Assembly: GCA_032207245.1 (NCBI GenBank)
Contig: CM063509.1
Location: 104,074,367 to 104,138,366 of the forward strand
Length of the DNA stretch: 64,000 bases
DNA from: Pardosa pseudoannulata
Lineage: Eukaryota > Arthropoda > Arachnida > Araneae > Lycosidae
Direction: 5' to 3'
Shown piece after piece: positions 11,510 through 23,499 of the stretch. The translations under genes were made by a program, and so were the position numbers. Numbering within the stretch: the first letter of the stretch is position 1; each line of letters opens with the position of its first letter. Under the pieces are notes generated by a model. It searched no databases, was not told the DNA's origin, and saw only the letters and a list, made by a program, of their open reading frames with translations.

Positions 11510-13290
11510 AGGGAGTTTAGATTTAAAATAACTGTTGGTTACATTAATTAATGAATTCATACATTCAGATATGTAAATATTTCAAATTTGTATTTTTATT
11601 GCTCTCTTACACGCCAAAGGGTATAAGTGTTATAATAATTCTCAAAATTACATTTAATGAAATTTAAGTATTTCTAAAAAGTATGTTTGTGCTTAAAAAT
11701 TCAAACAACACTGTTACTGAATTAAAAGACCTATGCGCCAAAATGTGATTAGATTTAAAGTAACTGTTGGCTACATTAAGTTATGAATTCACACATCGAA
11801 ATCTGTAAATTTCTAAAATTTGTATTTTTATTGCTCCCTTACACACCACCATGTAAAAGTGTTATAATAATTTTCAAAATTTAATGAAATCTAGTATTTC
11901 GAAGAAGGGTATTTTTGCTTAAAAACTTTAATGTTTTAAATAGACATTTTGATGTAATTTACGGGCATTTCATCATAAATACAACATTTTTTTCTTATTT
12001 GTAGTTATACTTGAAACCACTGGATGTAACTCTGCCATACAATAAAATATTATCCATCTCTTACTTCATTGCATGCCTAATTTATATATGCCTACTTTTT
12101 TATCAAAATAAATGTGATATGTTTAACTTATATTTTTAGTCAAACGTATTTCCTTTGAATAAAAAAACACTTTTAATATTTTTTCGAAATAAAAAAGTTT
12201 ATGAATTGTTAAATTTTGACTCTTTTATTGTTTTATGGCTTAATAAAGGAGCCATAAGCCAAAATGTGATTAGATTTAATGTAACAGTTGGCTACATTAA
12301 GTTATGAATTCACGCATCGAAATCTGTAAATTTCTAAAATTTGTATTTTTACTGCTATTTTACATGCCACCGGGTAAAAGTGTTATAATAATTTTTCAAA
12401 ATTTAATTAAAAACTAGTATTTCGAAGAAGGGTATTTGTGCTTAAAAACTTAAATGTTTTAAATAAACATTTTGATGTAATTTACGGGCATTTCATCATA
12501 AATACAACTTTTTTCCTTATTTGTAGCTATACTTGAATCCACTGGATGTAACTCTGCCGTACAATAACATATTATTCATCTTTTAGTTCATTGCATGCCT
12601 AATTTATATATGCTTACTTTTTATCAAAATAAATGTGATATGTTTAACATATATATTTTAGTCAAACGTATTTCCTTTGAATAAAAAAACACTTTTCATA
12701 TTTTTTTGAAAAAAAAAAGTTTATGAATTGTTAAATTTTGACTTTTTTATTGTTTTATAGCTTAATAAAGGAGCCATAAGCCAAAATGTGATTAGATTTA
12801 AAGTTACAGTTGGCAACATTAAGTTATGAATTCACGCATCGAAATCTGTAAATTTCTAAAATTTGTATTTTTACTGCTCTCTTACACCCCACTGGGTAAA
12901 AGTGTTATAGTAATTTTCAAAATTTAATGATATCTAGTATTTCTAAAAACAGTATTTGTGCTTAAAAACTTAAAGGTTTTAAATAGACATTTTAATGTAA
13001 TTTACAGGCATTTCAATCATAAATACAACTTTTTTTCTTATTATTTGTAGCTAAACTTGAATCTACTGAATGTAACTCTGCCATACAATAAAATATTATA
13101 TATCTTTTAGTTCAGTGCATGCCTAATATGATATGCTTACTTTTTATCAAAATAAATGTGATATGTTTAACTTATATTTTTAGTTAAGCTTATTTCCTTT
13201 AAATATAAAACCCTGTTTAATATTTTATCGAAATAAAAAAAAGTTCCTGGATTGTTATATTTTGACTTTTTCATTGTTTTATAGCTTAAT
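11510..13290. repeat. About 520-bp tandem repeat, three full copies plus a partial one
   Basis: The marker AAAATGTGATTAGATTTAA occurs at 11740, 12261 and 12783, giving periods of 521 and 522 bp. A shortened and more diverged copy precedes them (about 11510-11730), and the last full copy fades near 13290. Each unit also carries ACTCTGCCRTACAATAA and TTTACRGGCATTTC. All frames are closed by stops. No function is assigned. Confidence 0.88.
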
Positions 13291-13894
13291 TTTTTCAATT
13301 AATTAATAACATTTTCACATCATCATAGTCAAAATTTCAGACGTAAATGTGTTTATTTAACTTAACCTATGTGGGAATTAACTATTCAACAAAAAGAAAA
13401 AAAGGGTAAACTAGCCACAATTATGTAGAAGATAGTTCATGGAAATAGTAGAATTAAAATTTAAAAGCAACTGTAGCAAAATAATATTTTTTTACGTAAA
13501 ATTCATTCACATTCAGAAGGGTATCATATTTTAAAACTAACTATAAAACAGGATAATACTTTTAAAGTTTTTAATTTTCAACTTTCTATTTTTAAAATAA
13601 GAAAACATTTTTATGGTTTTCTTTATTATCTATATGTAGTAAATCGATGTAACGTCATACGAAATGAAAAAAGAACTAGGTAAAGTTCAAAATTAAAAAC
13701 TATTATCTTAGAGTGCCAGTAAAATAAGTTATTTGCGCTATTTAAGAAAAAATTTGATCGAAATTTTACAATAAATTGTATCTCAAAGTTCTATGAAAAG
13801 TTACTTCTAGTTAATTACATTCGTAATTTAAACAATTCTCATAGTGTGAAACAAGTTTTTAAATGTCTTCTGCAAAGAAATCCAGTCAAATGTG
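13291..13894. other. AT-rich stretch without a recognised feature
   Basis: I see no frame, repeat or terminal inverted repeat here. Confidence 0.4.
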
Positions 13895-13907
13895 CAATAA
13901 CCACTCT

Positions 13908-14267
13908 TATGTGAGCCGCGGTAGCTCAGTGTGCAAAGGGAACGATCTCCTAACTGAGAGGTTGAGGGTTCGAAATCCAAGCTGCCCTAAGATTTGTCGT
14001 GTTCGCTAAAGGTGTCTGGGGCTCATAAAATATGTTCGTTTTCACAATGTCCTCCATGTTCTAGATCAATACCTCTTGGGGTTCCAAAAAAAGTCTATGG
14101 ATCTTCTGCTTGGTCCCTGCTTAAAAATTATTAGGACCCACTCGAGCATAAGTCGTACTTTCACCCTTTAGGTGCTCGTTGGAACGAAAAGCGCAGCCCT
14201 TCGCTTTAAATAGGGTATCCTCCGGCTCATATCGAGCTTGGTTTGACCAAGTGGCATAAGACAGCAA
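13908..14267 (+). mobile_element. tRNA-derived SINE, family B
   Basis: The head GCGGTAGCTCAGTGTGCAAA supplies an A box and GAGGGTTCGAAATCC a B box, followed by a body unrelated to family A. A perfect 13-bp target-site duplication, CAATAACCACTCT, flanks it at 13895-13907 and 14268-14280. A second copy lies on the minus strand at 35090-35392 and shares the head and internal pieces such as TCTTCTGCTTGGTC. The element is about 360 bp long, roughly twice family A. Confidence 0.88.
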
Positions 14268-14280
14268 CAATAACCACTCT

Positions 14281-15010
14281 GCAGCTTTAGTTGCTGCTTT
14301 CAGTTTTTAATACTAGTGGTATCATTGTTTTAGATGTTCTTTCGTGGAACTAAATATATGGAAGCAACGAAAAGACGAGTCTGGGTTATAGAAAAAATAA
14401 TTTTTCTTACTAAAATTTTTTAAAAGTTCGAATGTTTTTTCTTTATACTGTTTGTTGAGCTATAATATGTTATTACAAGCCCATGGTTGTGTAGTGGATT
14501 TGACGAATCAACCCGTAAAAATATAGCAATTAGAACGACAAAAGTTAAGGCCCATTAACTAAGTAGAACCACATGCATCATGTATGGCAGAAATATAAGA
14601 CATTCATTTTTAAAGTAAACAGAAATATTTATTTAACAAGAATAAATACCTCAGTGTTAGAAAGGTAAAATAATAAACATAAATAACAAATAAATCAAGA
14701 AAAATTCCGCAGGTGAATCTCTTTATTACATAACATAATATACCTACAAAAAAAATAATAATCCACAGTATCTTAGGTATGCACATAGGTAAGATGTTAA
14801 ATATTACGTCAGATCCTTTAGCTCCATTCGGCAACAAATCTAGATACATCCCTACTTATGCTGAAACACTTCATATTGCTAAACAGCGACGAGTTGATAA
14901 CTATTTCATCCGAACATCGTGCAAGGGAGAGGCGAAAAGAAGAACCAAAAAGCCAAGACACAGATCTCCATATATAGTATGTCATATACTATGTATGCAT
15001 AGACGTCAAG
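14281..15010. other. Stretch without a recognised gene
   Basis: Overlapping frames on opposite strands (14610-14849 and 14779-15045) show no recognisable domain. The plus-strand one runs into the duplicated segment that begins near 15012 and is unlikely to be a gene. Confidence 0.35.
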
Positions 15011-15011
15011 T

Positions 15012-16592
15012 TAAAACTAGTCCGAATTTATTCAAGTATAGCTAAAATACATGTTTAACCCTTTAAAGGTCGCCCACATAAATTCTTTGAAATTTAATAA
15101 AATTACTTTATAAACATTATTTATAAACGTTAGAAATGCAATTTTTTTACAATCTTTAGAGGGGTTTGCCTTAGAGGATACCATTGGAGGGATTGAGGGG
15201 GGTAACTGACAAACAAGCCCCCTTGTATTAGGTAAACATAATACTTTTTAAAATTTTAATTATATTCGAAGAACAGTAAATAAATGTTCTTAAAAAGTAT
15301 TATAAATAAATAGTTCAACAATTTATAAGTGTTATTTCAATAAATATTTTTCTTTTGGGTCATAAATGAAAACAAATTGAATTACTAATTTTTCCAGCTA
15401 CAGCAAGTATGAATACATATTTCAAAAGTAAAATTAATTAAATGCAATACTATCATCTATTGTAAGTTTTAAAAGTTTTTAAAACATAAAAAAACCAAAA
15501 AACATTCATATTTCTCCAAAAATTAGAGAAAAATATTGTTTAACAAGAGGTTTCGCTAAAGGGTTAAAGTTTAAGATTTGTAACTTCCACGTACATACGT
15601 TGAGATATAAGACCGAAACTTCTCATAAGGTTTTGGAGATGTTTAATAGTGTTATATCCGTGGAAATTACAATACTTTCATTAACTTCGTTCAAGGAAGT
15701 CATCACGATTCGAATGTTACACATGAGTTACACATTTCACTAAAAAGTGACAATGAATTCCATAAATTATAAACAGTTAATCAATGCATAATGGTTGACA
15801 CATTCTCAAAATAAGTCTAAATTGCTAACAAATGCGTAATTTTTAAATACTTTTTAAACCTCAATTTTATTTTAGTTTACCAGAATTAATAGATACTACT
15901 ACCTGAGAGAAAAATAATTTTGTTATAATCGTTTATAATTATTTAACTGTTCATTTATAAATATTTATGAATATTTAAAACCGTAATTAGTATTTTTCAG
16001 TTCTTATTTCATAATTTTAATACTAATAAAATATTTTAAAAATCAAAATTGTAATTTTTTTTAAACATTTCTAGTTTGGAGAACTGATGTTCAAGTTTTA
16101 AACTTTGTGACTAAACTTTAAACTCTAATTTTTAAAAAAAGAAGAAATGAAATTCTTGACAAGTTCCATTTATAACTATTATGGATATTGAAAAGCATAA
16201 CTGCTGTTTTTCAGTTTATTTACTACATAAAACTAGTCCTAATTTATTCAAGTATAACTAAAATAAATGTTTAAAGTTTAAGATTTATAGCTTCCATGTA
16301 CATACATTGAGATATAAAACCGAAACTTGTCAAAAAGTTTTTAGGAAGGTTCAATAGTGTTATATCCGTGAAAAATACAATACTTTCTTTAACTTCTTCC
16401 AAGGAAGTCATAACGATTCGAATGTTACCCATGAGTTACACATGTCACTAAAAATTTACAATGAATTCCATAAATTATAAACAGTTATTTCATGCATAGT
16501 GGTTAATATATTCTCAAAATAAGACTAAGTTGCTAACAAATACTATAAAATTTATTAAACTCCCGTTTATACTACTTCCTACAACACGAGTA
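15012..16592. repeat. Duplicated segment, copy A (15012-15838) and copy B (16228-16592)
   Basis: The two copies share AACTAGTCCXAATTTATTCA, then the context AAAGTTTAAGATT and the run AATTATAAACAGTTA. Copy A contains the TTAA MITE at 15059-15563; copy B has the empty site. Both end in a diverged version of the 1-kb tandem unit found at 1.3-6.2 kb. Between the copies (15840-16227) is AT-rich dispersed repeat related to 9960-10089. Confidence 0.85.
15059..15563. mobile_element. TTAA-target MITE, 505 bp
   Basis: The terminal repeats are CCCTTTAAAGG (left) and a matching GCTAAAGGG (right), flanked by TTAA at 15055-15058 and 15564-15567. The paralogous segment reads ATGTTTAAAGTTTAAG around 16271-16274 with a single TTAA and no insert, so the insertion postdates the duplication. 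There is no coding capacity. The first third is relatively G-rich (GGGGGGTAACTG near 15198). Confidence 0.9.
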
Positions 16593-17497
16593 TCCTCTAT
16601 ATAATAATAGCCTAAGTTATCTGTCCGTCTGTCCTCCAATTTATGAAGAGGTTGGACCTGGAATGGATAGAGGTATCCATTCAAAGCGAATAAAGTTTAT
16701 CTTCTCCTAAACGATCGATCCGATTCTAAAATAAATTTGTATAAATAGGTTTCATATCACAGCACAAAATACTGTCGTCTTTAAAACGTTCGAAATCCAA
16801 CCCTCCCCCCCGCCTTTTGGAGAGTTTAATGCCATTTTTTCAAGCCCTTTTTTCCCCGGTTAAGAGCAGGCGATTCAATTTATCCATTTATCACTTACTG
16901 AATAGGTAAAAATAACATTTGTTTTCTAGCATTCTGACGTCATTCCTTTAAACATTTCATTTAATCATTTCATATTTTAAACTATTTAAATATTGTCTAC
17001 ACTATTTTAATATCTTTTATCGCTGAATTTAGATATTACGTAAATAATTTTCTTTTATATTTGGCTTAAATAATAGATTAGGTACATATGTGATAATTTT
17101 AAATTCAATCATCGATTATTTTTTGTTGCAATGAAAATTTTATCCCTGGTATTAACAATAAATTCTTTTCATATAAGTCTAGAAGTCTATTTCACGGACT
17201 AATAAATATCTAGCTTTTAAGTTATATATCTTTGAAAATTAAGAAGTTTGTTTATTTGTGTGTTTGTTTATTATGCATAACCACAAGGTTTGACTAAATG
17301 AATTCAATGTGATTCTAAACTGCATTCACAGGATCGGGAGACTCTAGAGGAGTATGACGATAAACAAATTATTGAGAGTGAACCAGATAATTCTCATCTA
17401 AAAAACAAACCATTTCTTACCTGCCTCACTGGGTACTTAACAGTTCTGGAATATTAAAAATTTTACTAATCCCGTCATATGATGGGCTCTATGCTAG
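16593..17497 (+). mobile_element. Non-autonomous Helitron, complete ends
   Basis: It starts TCCTCTATATAATAATAG at 16593 and ends CTAG at 17494-17497. An 8-bp-stem hairpin, CCCGTCATATGATGGG (17471-17486), sits seven bases before the end. The flanks join as GAGTA|TTTCTATCATATTAA, which exists uninterrupted in the 1-kb tandem units (for example 1914-1930), so the insertion lies between A and T without target duplication. There is no Rep/helicase. Relatives lie at 5148-6162 and 54164-55078 (minus) and 10090-10345 (fragment). Confidence 0.9.
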
Positions 17498-17930
17498 TTT
17501 CTATCATATTAACACAGTGAAATTTGTTTCTTTTCCCGAGGAAATAGTTTGAGTGCTTACTGCAAAAGCCAAAAAGGAAAAATCACTTTACCCCCTCGCT
17601 TTGATTTACATGACGTTTTTATTAAAATCACTTTTTCTAGCAAATTTAACACTTTTTTTTGCTTTGTCGACTATCTGAAGTCTAGCTAAGAATAAAATAT
17701 ATTCATAAAGTATTTTTCTAGCAAAAAACTGAAAGCTAATTCTTGGAATGCATTCCTCGAAAAAAATGAAACCCAATTCATGTTTCACATTTATTACTAC
17801 ACTTCCTGATGATTAGTTCTGCTGAAAGAAGATACAATTTTTTCTGAATTGAATAGATTTTAACTACGTCATTTTTAATACTTTTTGTTTGATAAAAATT
17901 TGGGGAATTTAATTATATTGAAAGGTATTT
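17498..17930. repeat. Diverged piece of the 1-kb tandem unit
   Basis: It continues the repeat interrupted by the Helitron: TTTCTATCATATTAACAC, then a GGAAATAGTTTGAGTGCTTAC stretch (longest match about 20 bases) and TTTTTATTAAAATCACTTTT as in units 1-3. It fades near 17930. Confidence 0.8.
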
Positions 17931-19347
17931 CTTTTTCTTATTCTTCACATTTAGCATCTTTTTTTCCTATGAAACTACTTTAGTTTACCGTAATGCAGCT
18001 TCATAAGGAAAACACTCATACTCATATATTCTTATTGATATTTGCATATATTTCTAATATTTTTATACATTTCACAGGATTTCGCATATTTTCATGCGTT
18101 TCATATGGCAAAAAATAATTTTATATAAGAGTACCGTAATTTCGTACATATAGTCCGTGGACTATCTGTGTTTAACCCTCTAAGCGGTTCGCACGTACAA
18201 TTCCGCCAAACCGATGATGTCTTGAAAGCGGTTGTCACGTACAATTTTCGACCTCCAAAAGGGTTCCGAAAATGGATGTAATGTACATTTCTGCCAGTGT
18301 TTGAGGTAGGAGGGACAGGTCAATTGTTTAAAAACTGCATCCCTCTTTGACTGGCATTTATTGAGGGATGCACCATTACTCTCTGAGGCACAAAAACGCT
18401 GATAGCTTTTCATGGCTTTGTAAATCTCTATTTCGAAGTATTTCGTTTGCAGTAACAGATGTATCTCTAATTACACCACTTAAATATCTTGGATAGCTTA
18501 CGTAAAAAAATATAAATAAGTCTCTTAAGGAATATTTTTATTTGTTCTTTTAGAATCCATTATTTCTTATGGGATGATCTTCGAGACTTTACGTGCGTTA
18601 TGTGTATTAAAAATTAACAATCTATAATATCGATTTATATATCGATTTATAATCTGCAGTAAAGGGACAATAACGAGGGAGGGTTATCCGTATTTCATTC
18701 TAGTCGACAAAGGGTGAAGTAAAAAATCATAGATCGCTTTGGCCATTGACACAATAAACCTTTAGCGTATTTTTGGAGACTTTTTTTAATCGGTGTGTTC
18801 CACTCGGATGGTTAACACTAAACATACCATATAACCGGTCAAATGTCCCATAAGGTTTATGTAAAAAATAAGGTTTATGTAAATACATAAAAATTGACAA
18901 TATACAATTTTGTGTAATTATAATAAAGTTTATTTTTCTATTTCCTTCCAATTTTAATATTACATACATTTATAATCAGAAAAAATAAAATCCGGTCATT
19001 TGACATTCTATGGTAGAAATAGGTATGTATTAAGTGTTGGTATGTTTACTGTTAAAAAGCAAAATTTCTTCAACCGTGGACTATCTGTCGATGCGGACTT
19101 TTTGTGGTTGTTCATTGCTCAAATCATCAAAATCGGAAGAAGGGGGGGGGAAACAGCATGCCCATTGATCAAGTGTTAAAAGAAAACACGACTCAAGAGA
19201 CGCTAACAAAACACTGTATTGGTAATGAGCAATGAAAAAAGTACAATCCATAAAGAAGAACGAATCAGTAGTAGCAAGTAGCGCATCCTTAAATTGTGTC
19301 CCGGAGTACGGAAAAATATCGATAATTATTATTTACAGCTCCGATTG

Positions 19348-19614
19348 CCCCCCCAGGGGCACACTTCCTTTAGGTGTGTACGGGTTTCACGATCCCAGGG
19401 TACCTGAGTGATCTTTCTCTAGCGTTCTTCCTGATAGTCTCGAGCTTACCTCTGTAGTGTTTGCTCCTTACCGGGTTGAACCACATTAAAATCGGACCAT
19501 GACGGGCCTCTCGTAGGTCAGCGGTGGTTTAGTTGTCATTATGGAGTCACTGGAACAGCACAGTCATCATTAGTTGCTGCTGTATGTCTTCGGATGGGTC
19601 AGCGTAAAACACAC
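19348..19614. mobile_element. Retroposon-like insertion with 15-bp target duplication
   Basis: It is flanked by perfect repeats TTACAGCTCCGATTG at 19333-19347 and 19615-19629; the second copy of the host segment has one TTACAGCTCCGATTG-type site near 20921-20935 and no insert. The insert begins with a C run and CCCCAGGGGCACAC, lacks terminal inverted repeats and lacks poly-A. A 15-bp duplication suggests target-primed retroposition, probably a 5'-truncated LINE tail or a SINE, but no family is recognised. Confidence 0.75.
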
Positions 19615-19755
19615 TTACAGCTCCGATTGAAAACACCAAGTTGATGGGTTCAAGATCGAAAGTTGAGGGTCACAGGTCATTTTACCATGAGGCTCATTCG
19701 TAACACAGTGTTTTGTTTTCAAAGTTTTGATTTGCGGTAATATTGGTCATTCATT

Positions 19756-19872
19756 ATGTCTTTAAAACATCGTCGTAATTTTACTGCTGCTTTCAAGCTG
19801 AAAGTAATTCAGATGGTCAACGAGAAGGCAGGGAGAAATTGGCGTAAGCAAAAGGAAACATTAAAAATATAA
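19756..19872 (+). pseudogene. Pogo-type transposase N-terminus, truncated
   Basis: An ATG opens a 38-residue frame beginning MSLKHRRNFTAAFKLKVIQ and ending at a TAA. The FTAAFKLKVIQ pattern followed by a W-R-K-Q-K block is the N-terminal helix-turn-helix signature of pogo-family transposases, which bind the terminal repeats. Beyond the stop, other frames still show a W-V-L-E-H-R-N-E-G-R-L-like stretch near 19935-19970, so the gene has been broken by a stop and frameshifts. No catalytic domain is present. The duplicate copy is at 21056. Confidence 0.7.
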
Positions 19873-21055
19873 AAAGAAAGCGATTCAATCGTCGTAGAAA
19901 TGTACAATGACCTTCATTAGAAGACGATTTACGTAGCTGGGTTCTTGAACATAGAAATGAAGGCCGTCTCCCAGGCTATAGCAGAAGAAGTGATTTCAAA
20001 TTTTAATGGTGGAAATAATTGAGTCTAATCCAGACTTTTCGGCACTCTACTGTACTTAGGTTTTTATTCTTAAAATGATTTAATATTGCCATACTAAAAT
20101 ACATATTTTTACTCTTATAGTCCGTGGATTATCTACTGGTGCGGACTATCTGATGATTTATGAAATTTTTTAAATAAAAATTCGCGGACTTTAAGTGTGA
20201 AATTACGGTAGTAATAAACTCAGAAGGAGATAAACATTTTCTAATTATAAAATACATTATTTCTAATATGTGAAATGGACTTCGCTAACTAACATTTACG
20301 TCAAAAGGTCATTAGAAAATTTAATTGGTAAAGATTTAATGATTTTATTCCATTGAGGAAGTTTTTATTATTAAAAATTTTAATTGATATTTAGTATTTT
20401 AGCTGAGGTTAAGAATAAATCAAGGCTTCATAGAGACGTTTCAATAAATTTGCCTTAAACTTTAATATTTAGCCAAAGTTTAGTAAAATTATATTGACTG
20501 TTGTATGGCATTATTTTGTCTATTTCCTTCCAATTTTCATATTTCATACATTTATAATCAGGAAAAATAAAGTCCGGTCATTTGATCGGCTATGGTAGAA
20601 ATAGGTATGTATTAAGTGTTAGTGTGTTTAGTGTTAAAAAGCAAAATTTCTTCAACCGTGGACTATCTGCCGATGCGGACTTTCTTGTGGTTGTTCATTG
20701 CTCAAATCATCAAAATCGGAAAAAGAGGGGGGGAACAGCACGGCCGATGATCAACTGTTAATAAAAAGCACGACACACGAGACGCTAAGAAAACACTGTA
20801 TTGGGAATAAACCATGAAAAAAGTACAACCCATAAAGCAGAACGAATCAGTATTAGCAAGTAGGGCAATCTTAATTTGTGTCCTGGAGTACGGGAAAATA
20901 TCGATGGTCACTATTTACAGCTCCGATTGACAACACCGAGTGGATGTGTTCAAGATCGAAAGTTCAGGGTCGAAGGTCATTTCACCTCGAGGTTCATTCG
21001 TAACAGAGTGTTTTGTTTCCAAAGTTTTGATTTGCGGTAATATTGGTCATTCATT

Positions 21056-21172
21056 ATGTCTTTAAAATATCGTCGCAGTTTTACTAATGATTTCAAGCTG
21101 AAAGTAATTCAGAAAGTCGACGAGAAAGCAGTAAGAAACTGGCACAAGCAAAAGCAAAATTAAATATATGAG
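21056..21172 (+). pseudogene. Pogo-type transposase N-terminus, duplicate copy
   Basis: This is the second copy of the frame at 19756, beginning MSLKYRRSFT with the same FKLKVIQ core; it arose by segmental duplication. It diverges in several codons and is closed soon after. It encodes no complete domain. Confidence 0.65.
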
Positions 21173-21971
21173 AAGAAAGAGATCCAATCATCGTGGAAAA
21201 GTAAAATGACCTGTATTAGAAGACAATTTACGTAGCTGGGTCTCTCGAACAGAGAAATGTAGGCCGTCTCCGAGACTATGGCAAAAGAAATGATTTCAAA
21301 TTTTAATGGTGGAAGTAATTGAGTCTAATCCAAACTTTTCGGCACTCTACTGTACTTAGGTTTTTATTCTTAAAATGATTTAATATTGCCATACTAAATA
21401 CATATTTTTACTCGTACAATCCGCGGATTATCTACTGGTGCGGACTACCTGATGATTTATGAAATTTTTAAATAAAAATTCGCGGACTTTACGTGCGAAC
21501 TTACGGTAGTAATAAACTCAGAAGGAGATAAACATTTTCTAATTATAAAATACATTATTTCTAATATGTGAAATGGACTTCGTTAACTAACATTTACGTC
21601 GAAAGGTCAATAGAAAATTTAATTGGTAAACATTTAATGATTTTTCCCATTGAGAAAGTTTTAAATATTAAAATGTTTAATTGAAATTCCGTATTTTAGC
21701 TAAGGTTAAGGATAAATATTAGCTCCACAGAGACGTTTCAATAAATTTGCTTTAAACTTTAATATTTAGCCATAGTCTAGAAAGTTTTATTGAACATTTG
21801 TTTTTATGTCAAAACTGTTGTGGGGCATTATGTGTGTTTTGCAGAATCATAACTTTGTTACTCTCCCACTCAAAATTAAATAATGCCATAGCAACAATTT
21901 TTCCCTAATATTAAGGGGGCCCCAAAGTAACACCTTATTGAACTACTGTTAGTCAGAAGTTTCCTATTATA

Positions 21972-22549
21972 CAGGGTATCCCAAAAGGACCACATAAACT
22001 CTGTCCATCTAGAACTGCCCAAAGAAACGTACCTGTACGATCCACAGTTTGCGATAAAATACGAAAAACAAAGTGTGACGTCACTGCCGGTGGAAGGAAA
22101 AAAACACTTTATCGGACATATCAACAACAGTATTTGCATATCTTTCCATGTTTAAAATGCTCGCCGCGCATATGCGCTCCATGGAATGACTTTAGGCAGC
22201 CGCTAAACTGGTATTTAAAAGGCTGCATCTTGCAGCTATCGGTAGTCTTCGTATGGTGGCCATGTATTCCGTTCGTGACTAATGCGACATGTATCTGATG
22301 TACGGCCGATGTAATGGAAATGCCTTACCAACTGTTAGGGAGTATGCCCGTGCATATATTACTGTTGATATGTTCAATAAAGTGTTTTTTCATGCAAAGG
22401 AAGTGATGTCATACTTTGTTTTTCGTATATTTCTCGTAAATTATGAATCGTACAGATACGCATCTTTGGGCAGTTTTTATGTACTCCCAACGAGGAATCT
22501 AGCTGTGCAGAGTTTATGCGGTTGTTTTCGGACACCCTATATACCTCCT
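21972..22549 (+). mobile_element. Long-TIR transposon of the DUF4817 family, internally deleted
   Basis: The ends CAGGGTATCCCAAAAGGACC and, inverted, TAGGGTGTCCGAAAACAACC are parts of inverted repeats about 170 bp long, flanked by TA (21970-21971 and 22550-22551). Between them near 22241-22370 a frame, broken by one stop after MYSVRD, continues MYLMYGRCNGNALPTVREYA. This is the helix-turn-helix region named DUF4817 that begins many arthropod mariner-like transposases. The rest of the enzyme is deleted. The related copy at 56795 keeps the opposite, C-terminal part. The mobilising enzyme is inferred to act in trans. Confidence 0.85.
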
Positions 22550-22920
22550 CTTTAACATTGCTAATTAGCAATGTATTCCTAGCGGTAGTACAGGAGGATT
22601 TTAGAAGTGTCGTTTGCCGTTGTTTCGTAACAGCTATTTTACACTTTCCTTCTCTACAGTGATACCTACAAGATTAAGGTATACCTTCCTGACTAACGTT
22701 AAAATATTATACCTATAAGATCAGAGAATTCATTTGTGACAACATATAGGTTTAAATTGTAATAGCTAATTTTAGTCTTAAAGATTTTCTGTTTTCTTTT
22801 GTAAGGTATATACTATCAAGGCAGTTTTTAAATATTAAAAGTTGCAACTGACATTCCACATTTTGGCTAAAGTTAAGGATAAATCTAAGCTGTAAAAAGA
22901 AGTTTCAAGGAATTTTAAAA

Positions 22921-23338
22921 TAAAATTCAAAATAAAAACAATTTTTAGGTACGTTTTATTAAATTTAATTATTTTCCTTTCGATTGTGCAAGTCTTTGCT
23001 TTCTTTCGACCTTCTGAATTACTTTCAGCTTGAAATCAGCAGCATGATACGATGTTTTAAAGACATAATGAATACCAATCAAAACTTTGACAAGACATTC
23101 TGTTAGTTTCCTCGTATACCTTCATTAAATGATCTTGAACTCATCCATCGTTTCAATCGATGTTTAAGATATAATATACTATTACTGTAAAACTCTGAAA
23201 ACAGACTCTTGATTGTAAATGTTTTTGTGAAATGATTCAATAATTTGCTAACCCTTTTTGGAGTCGATTAAGCTGTAAATAGATTTCCATATAAAATTCA
23301 AAATAAAAACAATTTTTAGGTACGTTTTATTAAATATT
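22921..23338. repeat. Exact direct repeats flanking an inverted pogo fragment
   Basis: A block of about 46 bp beginning ATAAAATTCAAAATAAAAAC occurs at 22921 and again at 23293. Between them, 22990-23110 is a minus-strand copy of the pogo N-terminal region, seen as the complement of TTTCAAGCTGAAAGTAATTC and of TCTTTAAAACATCGT. This is probably a rearrangement junction or a local duplication; a 46-bp target duplication would be unusual. Confidence 0.65.
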
Positions 23339-23499
23339 TGTATTTTACCAAATTAATTTTACGAGTATGATATTTGCAATATTCCGATTTGTGTATGCCT
23401 CACCCTCTCAGAATTGAGAAATCCCATGCTAACAATCGTTCTCTAATACCAATGGACCCCAGGGTTGAACCGTTGGGGAACTACTTAATGAACTACTTA

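Larger units (their letters stand above)
18134..20208 (+). mobile_element. Pogo/Tigger-like DNA transposon, decayed
   Basis: The left end CCGTAATTTCGTACATATAG and the right end, reading CCGTAATTTCACACTTAAAG on the minus strand, are inverted copies flanked by TA (18132-18133 and 20209-20210). TA duplication fits the Tc1/mariner/pogo group. Inside is a truncated pogo N-terminal frame (19756-19872) and further broken frame to about 20030. The motif GTGGACTATCTG recurs at 18150, 19080 and 20105 as GTCCGTGGACTATCTG-like sequence. The catalytic DDE region is missing. A 267-bp insertion sits at 19348-19614. The stretch 18180-18940 is not shared with the duplicate downstream and may be foreign. Confidence 0.65.
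18938..21800. repeat. Tandem segmental duplication, copies 18938-20517 and 20518-21800
   Basis: Both copies start CTATTTCCTTCCAATTTT and run through the pogo-like remnant into the same right flank (GTAATAAACTCAGAAGGAG at 20211 and 21508) and beyond. Since unique flank is included, this is a segmental duplication and not two transpositions. Copy 1 is longer by the 267-bp insertion plus its 15-bp target duplication. A shorter third echo of the right flank lies near 22815-22920. Confidence 0.88.

Noticed and set aside
19348..19614. DNA transposon at 19348
   Set aside because: There are no terminal inverted repeats, and the 15-bp duplication fits retroposition better.
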